A DNA stretch of 5,858 nucleotides from Acidimicrobiales bacterium (GTDB lineage: Bacteria > Actinomycetota > Acidimicrobiia > Acidimicrobiales > Palsa-688). The DNA is taken from positions 1-5,858 of the forward strand of contig JAFAWZ010000282.1 in the NCBI GenBank assembly GCA_019241495.1. Direction: 5' to 3'. Positions 1 to 4,683 of the stretch are shown piece by piece (the stretch's first letter is position 1; each line of letters starts with the position of its first letter). A program made the position numbers and the translations under genes. The notes beneath the pieces were generated by a model. It worked only from the letters and a program-made list of their open reading frames with translations. It had not been told where the DNA came from and ran no database searches.

Positions 1-165
1 GCCCTTGCCTTCCGGGGCACTTTCGCGGCCGGTCAGGTCGAGCTGGCCCCGCCTGATCAGATGGGGAGCTACGCGCTGGCGCTCGTCTCCAGCCGGAAGC
101 TGCGCCTGGTCGGCGCAGTCGTGCTCGACCATCTACCTCCTTCGTTCGGCAGTCGGACAATCTGA
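1..165 (+). CDS. 3' end of an unrecognised protein gene (partial)
   Basis: The first reading frame of the window is open from the left edge to a TGA at 163-165, giving the last 54 residues of a protein that starts outside the window. The peptide (for example GQVELAPPDQMGSYALALVSS and, near the end, VVLDHLPPSF) has a balanced composition with alternating hydrophobic residues, suggesting a folded beta-rich C-terminus. I see no membrane segment and no motif I can name. Third positions are mostly G or C in the first two thirds, as expected of real coding DNA here. The stop lies seven bases before the methyltransferase ATG, so the two genes are probably cotranscribed and perhaps translationally coupled. 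A longer overlapping frame (5-1222) covers the same bases, but its N-terminal extension is arginine/serine-rich and looks like a shadow. Function unknown. Confidence 0.55.
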   Translation, partial: ALAFRGTFAAGQVELAPPDQMGSYALALVSSRKLRLVGAVVLDHLPPSFGSRTI

Positions 166-172
166 AGATCTG

Positions 173-1222
173 ATGATCAAGTACCTCGGTTCGAAACGGC
201 GGCTGGTCCCCGTGCTCGGCGACCTGTTGGCCCGTTCGGGGGCCGATCGGGCCATCGATCTGTTCACCGGGACTACCCGGGTGGCCCAGGAATGGAAGCG
301 CCGGGGCGCCCGGGTGACCGCCGTTGACTCCGCCGGGTACGCGGCAGTGCTGGCCGGTTGTTACATCGAGACCGACGCCTCGGAGCTGGACGTGGAGGCC
401 GTGCAGGCAACCCTTTGTCAACTTCAACGGATTCCGGGCCGGGCCGGATACGTAACCAGGACGTTCAGCCGTCGGGCCCGCTTCTTCCAAGAGCACAACG
501 CCCGGCGCATCGACTCCATCCGCGACACCATCGAGGAACGCTGGCCGCCCGGCCATCCGTGGCGGCCGGTCATGCTCACCGCCCTGCTCCTCGCCGCCGA
601 CCGCGTCGACTCGACCACCGGGGTGCAGATGGCCTACTTGAAGACCTGGGCGCCCCGCTCCTTCCAACCCCTCGAACTACGCCTGCCAGAGCTGCTCTCT
701 GGCCCGGGCCGGGCGGTGCGGGCCGACGCCACCGAGGTGCTGGGCGAGCTGCCCGACGCCGGGATCGCCTACCTCGACCCGCCTTACAACCAGCACCGTT
801 ACGCCGGCAACTACCACGTTTGGGAGACACTGATGGCCTGGGACGCCCCGGCCCACTACGGCGTGGCCTGCAAGCGGGTCGACCTGCAGGGGGTGACGTC
901 GGTGTTCAACCGCCGCCGGGAAGCGCCCGCCGCCCTGGCCCGGGTCATCGCCGAGGTGCCAGCCGAAGTAGTGGTGATATCAGGTAGCGACGAGGGCTGG
1001 GTGACGCTGGACGAGCTGGCCGATATGGCCACCGGACGGGGCGAGGTCGCGGTGCTCCGCTTCGACTCGAGCCGTTACGTCGGCGCCCGCATCGGCATCC
1101 ACAATCCGAAGGGGGAAAAAATCGGCCGGGTCGGCCGCACACGCAACACCGAGTACGTCGTCGTGGCCGGGCCGCGCCCCACCGTTGTTCGCATGTGCGC
1201 CGGGTACCCGCAACTCACATAG
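173..1222 (+). CDS. D12-class adenine-specific DNA methyltransferase
   Basis: Predicted N6-adenine DNA methyltransferase of the D12 (Dam-like) class, 349 residues, transferring methyl from S-adenosylmethionine to adenine in a specific DNA site. The N-terminus MIKYLGSKRRLV (1-12) is the family's typical opening (YxGSK). DLFTGTTRV (29-37) fits the SAM-binding FxGxG motif, with TT where the second glycine is usual. LDPPYNQHRY (201-210) contains the catalytic DPPY. Residues about 60-195 would hold the target-recognition region. I chose ATG 173 because the family motif begins there; an in-frame upstream start at 5 would add an implausible extension. No strong Shine-Dalgarno is visible, consistent with coupling to the gene ending at 165. 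No restriction endonuclease is visible, so it is either solitary or its partner lies upstream. Recognition site unknown. It ends 24 bases from the convergent sigma gene. Confidence 0.88.
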   Translation: MIKYLGSKRRLVPVLGDLLARSGADRAIDLFTGTTRVAQEWKRRGARVTAVDSAGYAAVLAGCYIETDASELDVEAVQATLCQLQRIPGRAGYVTRTFSRRARFFQEHNARRIDSIRDTIEERWPPGHPWRPVMLTALLLAADRVDSTTGVQMAYLKTWAPRSFQPLELRLPELLSGPGRAVRADATEVLGELPDAGIAYLDPPYNQHRYAGNYHVWETLMAWDAPAHYGVACKRVDLQGVTSVFNRRREAPAALARVIAEVPAEVVVISGSDEGWVTLDELADMATGRGEVAVLRFDSSRYVGARIGIHNPKGEKIGRVGRTRNTEYVVVAGPRPTVVRMCAGYPQLT

Positions 1223-1246
1223 CCCGGCTGGGCACCCCTCTAACTC

Positions 1247-2182
1247 TCAGCCCGTCAGCAGCTCGCGGGCACCCCGGTCGGTCGAGGGATGGCGCAGCTT
1301 GGACATGGCCCGGGCTTCGATCTGGCGGATCCGCTCACGGGTCAGGCTGAAGTGCTCGCCGACCTCGTCGAGGGTGCGGGGCTCGCCCCGATCCAGCCCG
1401 AAGCGTAGGCGGAGGATCTCCCGTTCCCGCTCGTCGAGCGCAATGAGCATCTTGTTGACCTCGCCCGACAACAGGGCGGCCGCCGCGGCGTCGAAGGGCG
1501 ACACCGCGGAGCGGTCCTCGACAACATCGCCGAGCTCGGCGTCGCCGTCTTCGCGCAGTGGCTCGGAGAGAGAGAGGGGCTCGGCTGCGTGGCGGAGGAT
1601 CTCGGTGACCTTCTCCTCCTCGAGCTCGAGGTCGGCAGCCAGCTCAGCGACCGTCGGTCGTCGGCCCAACTGGCCTTCGAGGCGGCCCCGGGCCTTGGTG
1701 ACGCGGGTGAGGAGGTCTCCGGCATGGACCGGGAGGCGGACGGTCCTCCCAGTGTTGGCGATACCGCGCGTGATGGCCTGGCGGATCCACCAGGTGGCGT
1801 AAGTGGAGAACTTGAAACCCTTGCGCCAGTCGAACTTCTCGACGGCATGCATCAGGCCCAGGTTCCCCTCTTGCACCAGATCGAGCAACGGCAGCTCGGC
1901 GGCCTGGTACTTCTTGGCGATCGAGACGACCAGGCGCAGGTTGGCCTTCACGAACGTCTCGGCCGCGTCGTCACCGTCGCGAACCAGCCGGCGCAACTCC
2001 CGCTTGCGGGTGGGAGTGACCTGCTTTCCCGATGCCATCTCGGCTCGGGCCTCTCTACCTGCCTCGATTGCCTGGGCCAGCCGGGCCTCGTCGTCCTTGG
2101 TGAGCAGAGCATGCTTACCGATGTCGTTCAGATAGAGGCGGACCAAGTCCTCCTCGGGCTGAGCGGCGTGGTTGTTGGGCAC
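1247..2182 (-). CDS. Sigma-70 family RNA polymerase sigma factor (group 1/2-like, short)
   Basis: A 311-residue sigma factor that directs RNA polymerase to promoters. Regions in order: 1.2 (about 11-43, EEDLVRLYLNDIG), region 2 (about 73-143) with LLDLVQEGNLGLMHAVEKFDW and the -10 recognition/melting helix FSTYATWWIRQAITR, region 3 (about 147-225), and region 4 (about 238-299) with the -35 helix-turn-helix TLDEVGEHFSLTRERIRQIE followed by AMSKLRHP. The acidic region 1.1 and the long extension of primary sigma factors are absent, so it resembles a group 2 (HrdB-related, SigB-like) factor, though a short primary sigma cannot be excluded. GTG 2182 is preferred: GAGG lies four bases upstream and the conserved core starts at once. 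In-frame GTG 2254 would add 24 residues and has no Shine-Dalgarno. The only structure in the 24-base gap to the convergent methyltransferase is a 4-bp hairpin (GCCC ggct GGGC, 1222-1233), weak for a terminator. Confidence 0.93.
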   Translation of the reverse strand: MPNNHAAQPEEDLVRLYLNDIGKHALLTKDDEARLAQAIEAGREARAEMASGKQVTPTRKRELRRLVRDGDDAAETFVKANLRLVVSIAKKYQAAELPLLDLVQEGNLGLMHAVEKFDWRKGFKFSTYATWWIRQAITRGIANTGRTVRLPVHAGDLLTRVTKARGRLEGQLGRRPTVAELAADLELEEEKVTEILRHAAEPLSLSEPLREDGDAELGDVVEDRSAVSPFDAAAAALLSGEVNKMLIALDEREREILRLRFGLDRGEPRTLDEVGEHFSLTRERIRQIEARAMSKLRHPSTDRGARELLTG

Positions 2183-2251
2183 TCGTCCTCGTCTTTCCCG
2201 GGTACCCCGGACAGATACCTCTTGGCGGTCCGGGGCCCAGGTGGGGGAACC

Positions 2252-2270
2252 CACGGGAGCTCACGGGAGC
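2252..2270. repeat. Tandem 9-bp direct repeat in the sigma gene leader
   Basis: CACGGGAGC occurs twice with a period of 10 bases (2252-2260 and 2262-2270), about one helical turn apart. It lies just downstream of the predicted transcription start of the sigma gene (near 2278). A small inverted repeat, GTGGG ggaa CCCAC (2241-2254), adjoins it. It may be a regulator site or leader RNA structure, or merely low-complexity GC sequence. The repeat itself is certain; a role is not. Confidence 0.4.
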
Positions 2271-2284
2271 CCGCCAGGAGCTAA

Positions 2285-2313
2285 ATCCTACCTGATCAGG
2301 AGGTTTTCGTGAA
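2285..2313 (-). promoter_or_regulatory. Predicted promoter of the sigma factor gene
   Basis: On the minus strand, TTCACG (2313-2308) resembles the -35 consensus TTGACA. It is followed after exactly 17 bases by TAGGAT (2290-2285), a TANNNT -10 box. The start would fall near 2278, giving a leader of about 96 bases to GTG 2182. The spacer contains the perfect 10-bp palindrome CCTGATCAGG (2291-2300), which might serve as an operator. The spacing and both boxes suit a housekeeping-type sigma, so autoregulation by the encoded factor is possible but not shown. Confidence 0.6.
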
Positions 2314-2321
2314 GGGGGAAT

Positions 2322-2336
2322 ACCACGGCACGTGGT
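2322..2336. promoter_or_regulatory. Palindrome between divergent sigma and marR promoters, candidate MarR operator
   Basis: ACCACG gca CGTGGT is a perfect inverted repeat with 6-bp arms and a 3-bp centre. It lies about 9 bp upstream of the sigma -35 box and about 33 bp upstream of the marR -10 box. MarR dimers bind short palindromes and commonly regulate their own divergent region, so this is the best operator candidate here. The assignment is inference from position and symmetry; one such palindrome could arise by chance in GC-rich DNA. Confidence 0.4.
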
Positions 2337-2369
2337 CTCGGTCCCACCCGCAACTGCTCCGCCGGGCCA

Positions 2370-2375
2370 TACCCT
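2370..2375 (+). promoter_or_regulatory. -10 box of a putative leaderless marR promoter
   Basis: TACCCT fits the actinobacterial TANNNT -10 pattern and ends six bases before GTG 2382. Normal -10 to start spacing would place transcription initiation on the start codon itself, giving a leaderless mRNA. No Shine-Dalgarno is visible upstream of 2382, which agrees. No convincing -35 is found 16-19 bases upstream. Confidence 0.45.
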
Positions 2376-2381
2376 GACAGC

Positions 2382-2870
2382 GTGGCCGAACCAGCTCAGC
2401 CGGAAGGCGGGACCGACCGGGTCCGATGGCTCGACGACTGGGAACAAGCCGTGTGGCGCCACCTGCTGTCGGTCGAGTCCTGCCTCCGGGAACGCCTCGA
2501 CGGGGACCTGCGGGTAGCCCACGGCCTCTCCCTCGGGGACTACGAAGTCCTCGTTCAGCTCTCCGAGGGCGACCCGGGTGGCTTGCGCATGTCCGACCTG
2601 GCCCAGAGGCTCCTACTGTCGAGGAGCGGCTTGACCCGGAGGGTGGACGGGCTGGTGAAAGAGGGACTGGTGGAGCGGCGGGCGTGCCCGGCGGACGGCC
2701 GCGGCTCGATGGCCCGCCTGACCGAGACGGGGGCGACCCGGCTGCGCGACGCGGCCCCGACCCACGTGGCTGGGGTGAGGAGGTACCTCATCGATCCGCT
2801 CGGCGATCTGCATGAGCTGGCAGAGGGCCTGAACCGCGTCGAGTCCGCCTTGACCCACGACGTCACTTAG
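2382..2870 (+). CDS. MarR-family winged-helix transcriptional regulator
   Basis: A 162-residue cytoplasmic DNA-binding regulator of normal MarR length. The N-terminal helices (about 13-45) and the last helix (about 138-158) would form the dimer interface. The winged helix-turn-helix spans about 50-115: LSLGDYEVLVQLSE is the typical MarR helix, MSDLAQRLLLSRSGLTRRVDGL supplies the recognition helix, and VERRACPADGRG plus LTETG form the wing and the usual strand after it. The ligand is unknown and no redox-sensing arrangement is obvious, although Cys34 and Cys102 are present. GTG 2382 is chosen from the leaderless promoter and the family length. The gene diverges from the sigma factor gene and may control itself and that gene through the palindrome at 2322-2336 (inference). 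Its TAG stop lies inside the direct repeat flanking the downstream inverted-repeat element. Confidence 0.9.
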   Translation: MAEPAQPEGGTDRVRWLDDWEQAVWRHLLSVESCLRERLDGDLRVAHGLSLGDYEVLVQLSEGDPGGLRMSDLAQRLLLSRSGLTRRVDGLVKEGLVERRACPADGRGSMARLTETGATRLRDAAPTHVAGVRRYLIDPLGDLHELAEGLNRVESALTHDVT

Positions 2871-3016
2871 TGGCCGCCACAGGACCTGAGTAAACGAAGA
2901 GGAGGCGGCGGCACTGTTCTTTCGATCGAAATCTGCTGATAGGGCTCGGCGACCCTGGCACATCGCAAGTACCGCCGCCTCCTCTTCGTCCAAGTAGTCC
3001 TGTGGCGGGCACTTAG
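2866..3016. repeat. Long inverted-repeat element with flanking direct repeat (MITE-like)
   Basis: The arms are 2869-2915 and 2968-3013. They pair as AGTG/CACT, then a perfect 12-bp outer stem (CCGCCACAGGAC at 2874-2885 with 2997-3008), an asymmetric internal loop (8 and 7 bases), a perfect 18-bp inner stem (ACGAAGAGGAGGCGGCGG at 2894-2911 with 2972-2989), and ACT/AGT at the inner end. The central 52 bases contain the 12-bp palindrome TTTCGATCGAAA (2920-2931). Flanks carry CTTAG (2866-2870 and 3012-3016), extendable to CACTTAG (2864-2870 and 3010-3016). The left copy holds the marR TAG stop and the right copy holds the rhodanese stop (TAA on the minus strand). I see no transposase and no T-tract. 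Most likely a non-autonomous insertion element or structured repeat; a bidirectional terminator is the main alternative. Confidence 0.7.
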
Positions 3017-3345
3017 GAGGGTGAGGGACCCGTCACCACCTCACCACCGGTCTCCATCCACTGCTTGGTCCCCCCTGCCACCGACACGGCGTTGTAGCCG
3101 GCCCGGACCAGGGCCTGGGCGGCGGTGAGGCTACGGCCGCCCACGGCGCATATGACATAGAGCGGGTTCCCGTCCGGAATCTCCTCCTGGCGGGCGGCCA
3201 ACTCGCTGAGCGGGATGAGGATGGCGCCGGGCACATGGGCCAGCTCGTATTCGTCAGGGTTGCGGACATCGAGGACCGTTGCTCCTTCCGAATAGGCCTT
3301 GGCGAACGAGCCCAGATCGACTTCGAGGGACTGACTTTCGGTCAC
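3013..3345 (-). CDS. Single-domain rhodanese-like sulfurtransferase
   Basis: A 110-residue single rhodanese domain (PspE/GlpE size), predicted cytoplasmic because no signal peptide is seen. The family hallmarks are VLDVRNPDEYELAHVPGA (24-41) and the active-site loop CAVGGRS (66-72), with Cys66 positioned to carry the persulfide. GGTKQWMETGGEVV (91-104) matches the typical C-terminal part. Such proteins move sulfane sulfur from thiosulfate or similar donors to thiol acceptors; the physiological donor here is unknown. GTG 3345 is used: the nearby ATG at 3353 meets a stop after three codons, and little sequence precedes the domain. No clear Shine-Dalgarno or -10 box is visible. It lies downstream of pdxH on the same strand but is separated from it by the inverted-repeat element at 3383-3491, and a second element follows its stop. 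Confidence 0.9.
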   Translation of the reverse strand: MTESQSLEVDLGSFAKAYSEGATVLDVRNPDEYELAHVPGAILIPLSELAARQEEIPDGNPLYVICAVGGRSLTAAQALVRAGYNAVSVAGGTKQWMETGGEVVTGPSPS

Positions 3346-3382
3346 TGGGCCATTCTTGTCCGTCCCGGCGTTTAGGCGGTCG

Positions 3383-3491
3383 TCAGGGGCTGTCGCAAAC
3401 TACTTCAGGTGGGAGAGGGCGAAGGAGAGAGTTGGTCAGAGCCGAGCCGCCGCCCTCTCCCTCCCGCGGGTTTGCGACAGCTTCTCAGGGG
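3383..3491. repeat. Second inverted-repeat element, between pdxH and the rhodanese gene
   Basis: A perfect 12-bp outer repeat (GCTGTCGCAAAC at 3389-3400 with GTTTGCGACAGC at 3470-3481) encloses a perfect 11-bp inner repeat (GGGAGAGGGCG at 3411-3421 with CGCCCTCTCCC at 3451-3461) and a 29-base loop. The internal-loop strands are 10 and 8 bases and unpaired. TCAGGGG occurs on both sides (3383-3389 and 3485-3491). The right copy contains the pdxH stop (TCA is TGA on the minus strand), and three bases separate it from the repeat arm. There is no T-run on either side, so an intrinsic terminator is a poor fit. It may be an insertion element or a structured RNA element of the pdxH-rhodanese transcript. 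Confidence 0.6.
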
Positions 3492-4087
3492 AATAGTCGT
3501 TCTCGGGACCATTCTCCGCCCGCTTTGCGGACATACCGGAACCGGTCGTGCAACCGAAAAGCTCCCTGCTGCCAGAACTCCACTTCCTCCGGGACCACCC
3601 GGAAGCCCCCCCACCACGGCGGCCGGGGGACGGAGCGGCCCTCGAACCGCTCGGTCACCTCACGGACACGGCGATCGAGCCCATCCCGACCAGCGACGGG
3701 CTGGCTCTGATCCGAGGCCCAAGCCCCGATCTGCGAACCTCGATCGCGGCCGGCGAAGTAGGCGTCCGACTCGTCTGCCCCGACCGGCCCCACCCGGCCG
3801 GACACCCGAACCTGACGTTCGCTGCGTTCCCACCGGAACGCCAGCCCCGCCCATCCCGTCGCACCCATCTCTTGGGCCTTGGGGCTGCGGCCGTTGGTAT
3901 AGAAAACGAAACCTCGCTGGTCGACGCCCCGGAGCAGGACGAACCGAACCGACGGATGCCCCTCCGGCGTGGAAGTAGCCAGCGCCATGGCCTCAGGCTC
4001 GAGCTCGCGGGCCGCCCGGGCATCGGAGAACCAGCGCAGGAATTGCGCTATCGGATCCTCTGACAGATCCGTCTCTTCGAGAGCCAC
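3485..4087 (-). CDS. pdxH: Pyridoxamine/pyridoxine 5'-phosphate oxidase
   Basis: FMN-dependent oxidase making pyridoxal 5'-phosphate from pyridoxamine or pyridoxine 5'-phosphate with oxygen; cytoplasmic, 200 residues, close to the usual length. The FMN-binding section RFVLLRGVDQRGFVFYTNGRS (about 48-68) is followed by QVRVSG (92-97) and ASDQS (124-128). The C-terminal signature VEFWQQGAFRLHDR (169-182) and the ending RLFP match the family (E. coli ends RLAP), so the protein is complete. The start is GTG 4087, six bases after the pyrE stop, with only a weak purine stretch before it. This indicates cotranscription and probably coupling with pyrE. The stop codon lies in the direct repeat bordering the hairpin element downstream. 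I see no missing key residue. Confidence 0.95.
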   Translation of the reverse strand: MALEETDLSEDPIAQFLRWFSDARAARELEPEAMALATSTPEGHPSVRFVLLRGVDQRGFVFYTNGRSPKAQEMGATGWAGLAFRWERSERQVRVSGRVGPVGADESDAYFAGRDRGSQIGAWASDQSQPVAGRDGLDRRVREVTERFEGRSVPRPPWWGGFRVVPEEVEFWQQGAFRLHDRFRYVRKAGGEWSRERLFP

Positions 4088-4093
4088 GCTCGT

Positions 4094-4645
4094 TTACAGG
4101 GGCTCGATCTCGAGATCGGCCCAGGTCAAGAGGGGGAGCCACGGGATGCCGACCTGGGCGAACCGCTCCGAAACGGCCGGACTGCGGTCGAGCAAGGCGG
4201 TGGCCGCCACGATCTCGATTCCCAGATCCTTGATCCTCTCGGCCGCCTGCAGGAGCGACCCTCCAGTGGACACCACGTCTTCCACCATGACGACCCGGTC
4301 GCCGGAGACCAGACGGGCGCCCTCGATCCAGGAATGGCGGCCGTGACCTTTGGGTTCCTTGCGCACCGAGAACCACGTCGAGCCGGACAGCAGCGCGACA
4401 CCGTGCGCAAGGGCATCGGCCCCCATGGTCGGACCCCCAACCGAATCGAATGGCTGCGCCACCACGTCGATGACGGCCTGGCTGGCTTCGCGTAGTGCGG
4501 CGCCCGTAGCGATGGCGTGCTTGGCGTCGACGTAGTCGTGACTCCATCTTCCCGATGTCAGTTGGAACGGCTCGTCGCGCCGCTCGTAACCATGGGCCTG
4601 CACCATCCGGCTGAGCCGGGCTCGGGTCGCTTCGTCGAGAGCCAT
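4094..4645 (-). CDS. pyrE: Orotate phosphoribosyltransferase
   Basis: Converts orotate and PRPP to orotidine 5'-monophosphate and pyrophosphate in pyrimidine synthesis; 183 residues, cytoplasmic, expected to be dimeric. Visible motifs are FQLTSGRWSHDYVDAK (27-42, the conserved FxLxSGxxSxxYxD type), a flexible-loop segment FSVRKEPKGHG (92-102), and the PRPP-binding motif VVMVEDVVSTGGS (118-130), in which the usual first acid is Glu122 and the second Asp123. The ATG start at 4645 is preceded by a good -10 box, so the mRNA may be nearly leaderless. It leads a short minus-strand run with pdxH (6-base gap) and perhaps the rhodanese gene. Other purine/pyrimidine phosphoribosyltransferases share the PRPP motif, but the N-terminal SG...YxD pattern favours PyrE. 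Confidence 0.92.
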   Translation of the reverse strand: MALDEATRARLSRMVQAHGYERRDEPFQLTSGRWSHDYVDAKHAIATGAALREASQAVIDVVAQPFDSVGGPTMGADALAHGVALLSGSTWFSVRKEPKGHGRHSWIEGARLVSGDRVVMVEDVVSTGGSLLQAAERIKDLGIEIVAATALLDRSPAVSERFAQVGIPWLPLLTWADLEIEPL

Positions 4646-4654
4646 CGAGCCCAG

Positions 4655-4660
4655 ATTCTA
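4655..4660 (-). promoter_or_regulatory. -10 box of a putative pyrE promoter
   Basis: TAGAAT on the minus strand (one base from TATAAT) ends nine bases before the pyrE ATG, predicting a start near 4648 and a leader of only about three bases. No clear -35 is found; TTGATC (4687-4682) would need a 21-base spacer. No Shine-Dalgarno is visible, which agrees with leaderless or near-leaderless translation. Confidence 0.45.
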
Positions 4661-4665
4661 AGGAA

Positions 4666-4680
4666 GGCGGGACACCCGCC
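4666..4680 (-). terminator. Small hairpin after the HelD-like gene, possible weak terminator
   Basis: GGCGGG and CCCGCC form a 6-bp GC stem with a 3-base loop, beginning three bases after the stop of the HelD-like gene. On the minus strand it is followed by TTCCTTAG, a poor T-tract. It could attenuate read-through into pyrE or, because it abuts the -10 box and covers the -35 zone, act as an operator. The hairpin is seen; the role is inference. Confidence 0.35.
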
Positions 4681-4683
4681 CGA

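Noticed and set aside
5..172. N-terminal extension of the methyltransferase frame from an in-frame ATG at 5
   Set aside because: The extra 56 residues are rich in arginine, serine and tryptophan and unlike the family. The YLGSK opening motif begins right after ATG 173, and another frame over the same bases reads as a plausible C-terminus of a preceding gene.
1222..1233. Hairpin GCCC ggct GGGC as a terminator between the methyltransferase and sigma genes
   Set aside because: Only four base pairs and no T-run on either strand; not distinguishable from chance in this base composition.
1589..2284. Long plus-strand open frame of 231 codons opposite the sigma factor gene
   Set aside because: It is fully antisense to a clear sigma-70 gene and its promoter, and it shows no recognisable domain. 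It is an expected shadow of GC-rich codon bias.
2613..2993. Minus-strand open frame starting at a TTG inside the first inverted-repeat element
   Set aside because: It is antisense to marR for most of its length, has a rare start codon and no visible ribosome site, and the peptide has no family features.
2869..3013. Ordinary bidirectional intrinsic terminator for marR and the rhodanese gene
   Set aside because: The stem is far longer than usual (arms about 46 bases with a 52-base loop), there is no T-tract on either strand, and flanking direct repeats that include the stop codons fit insertion better. It may still terminate transcription incidentally.
3548..4063. Plus-strand open frame of 171 codons opposite pdxH
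   Set aside because: pdxH on the other strand has complete family motifs and a canonical end. The antisense peptide is proline and arginine rich without a domain.
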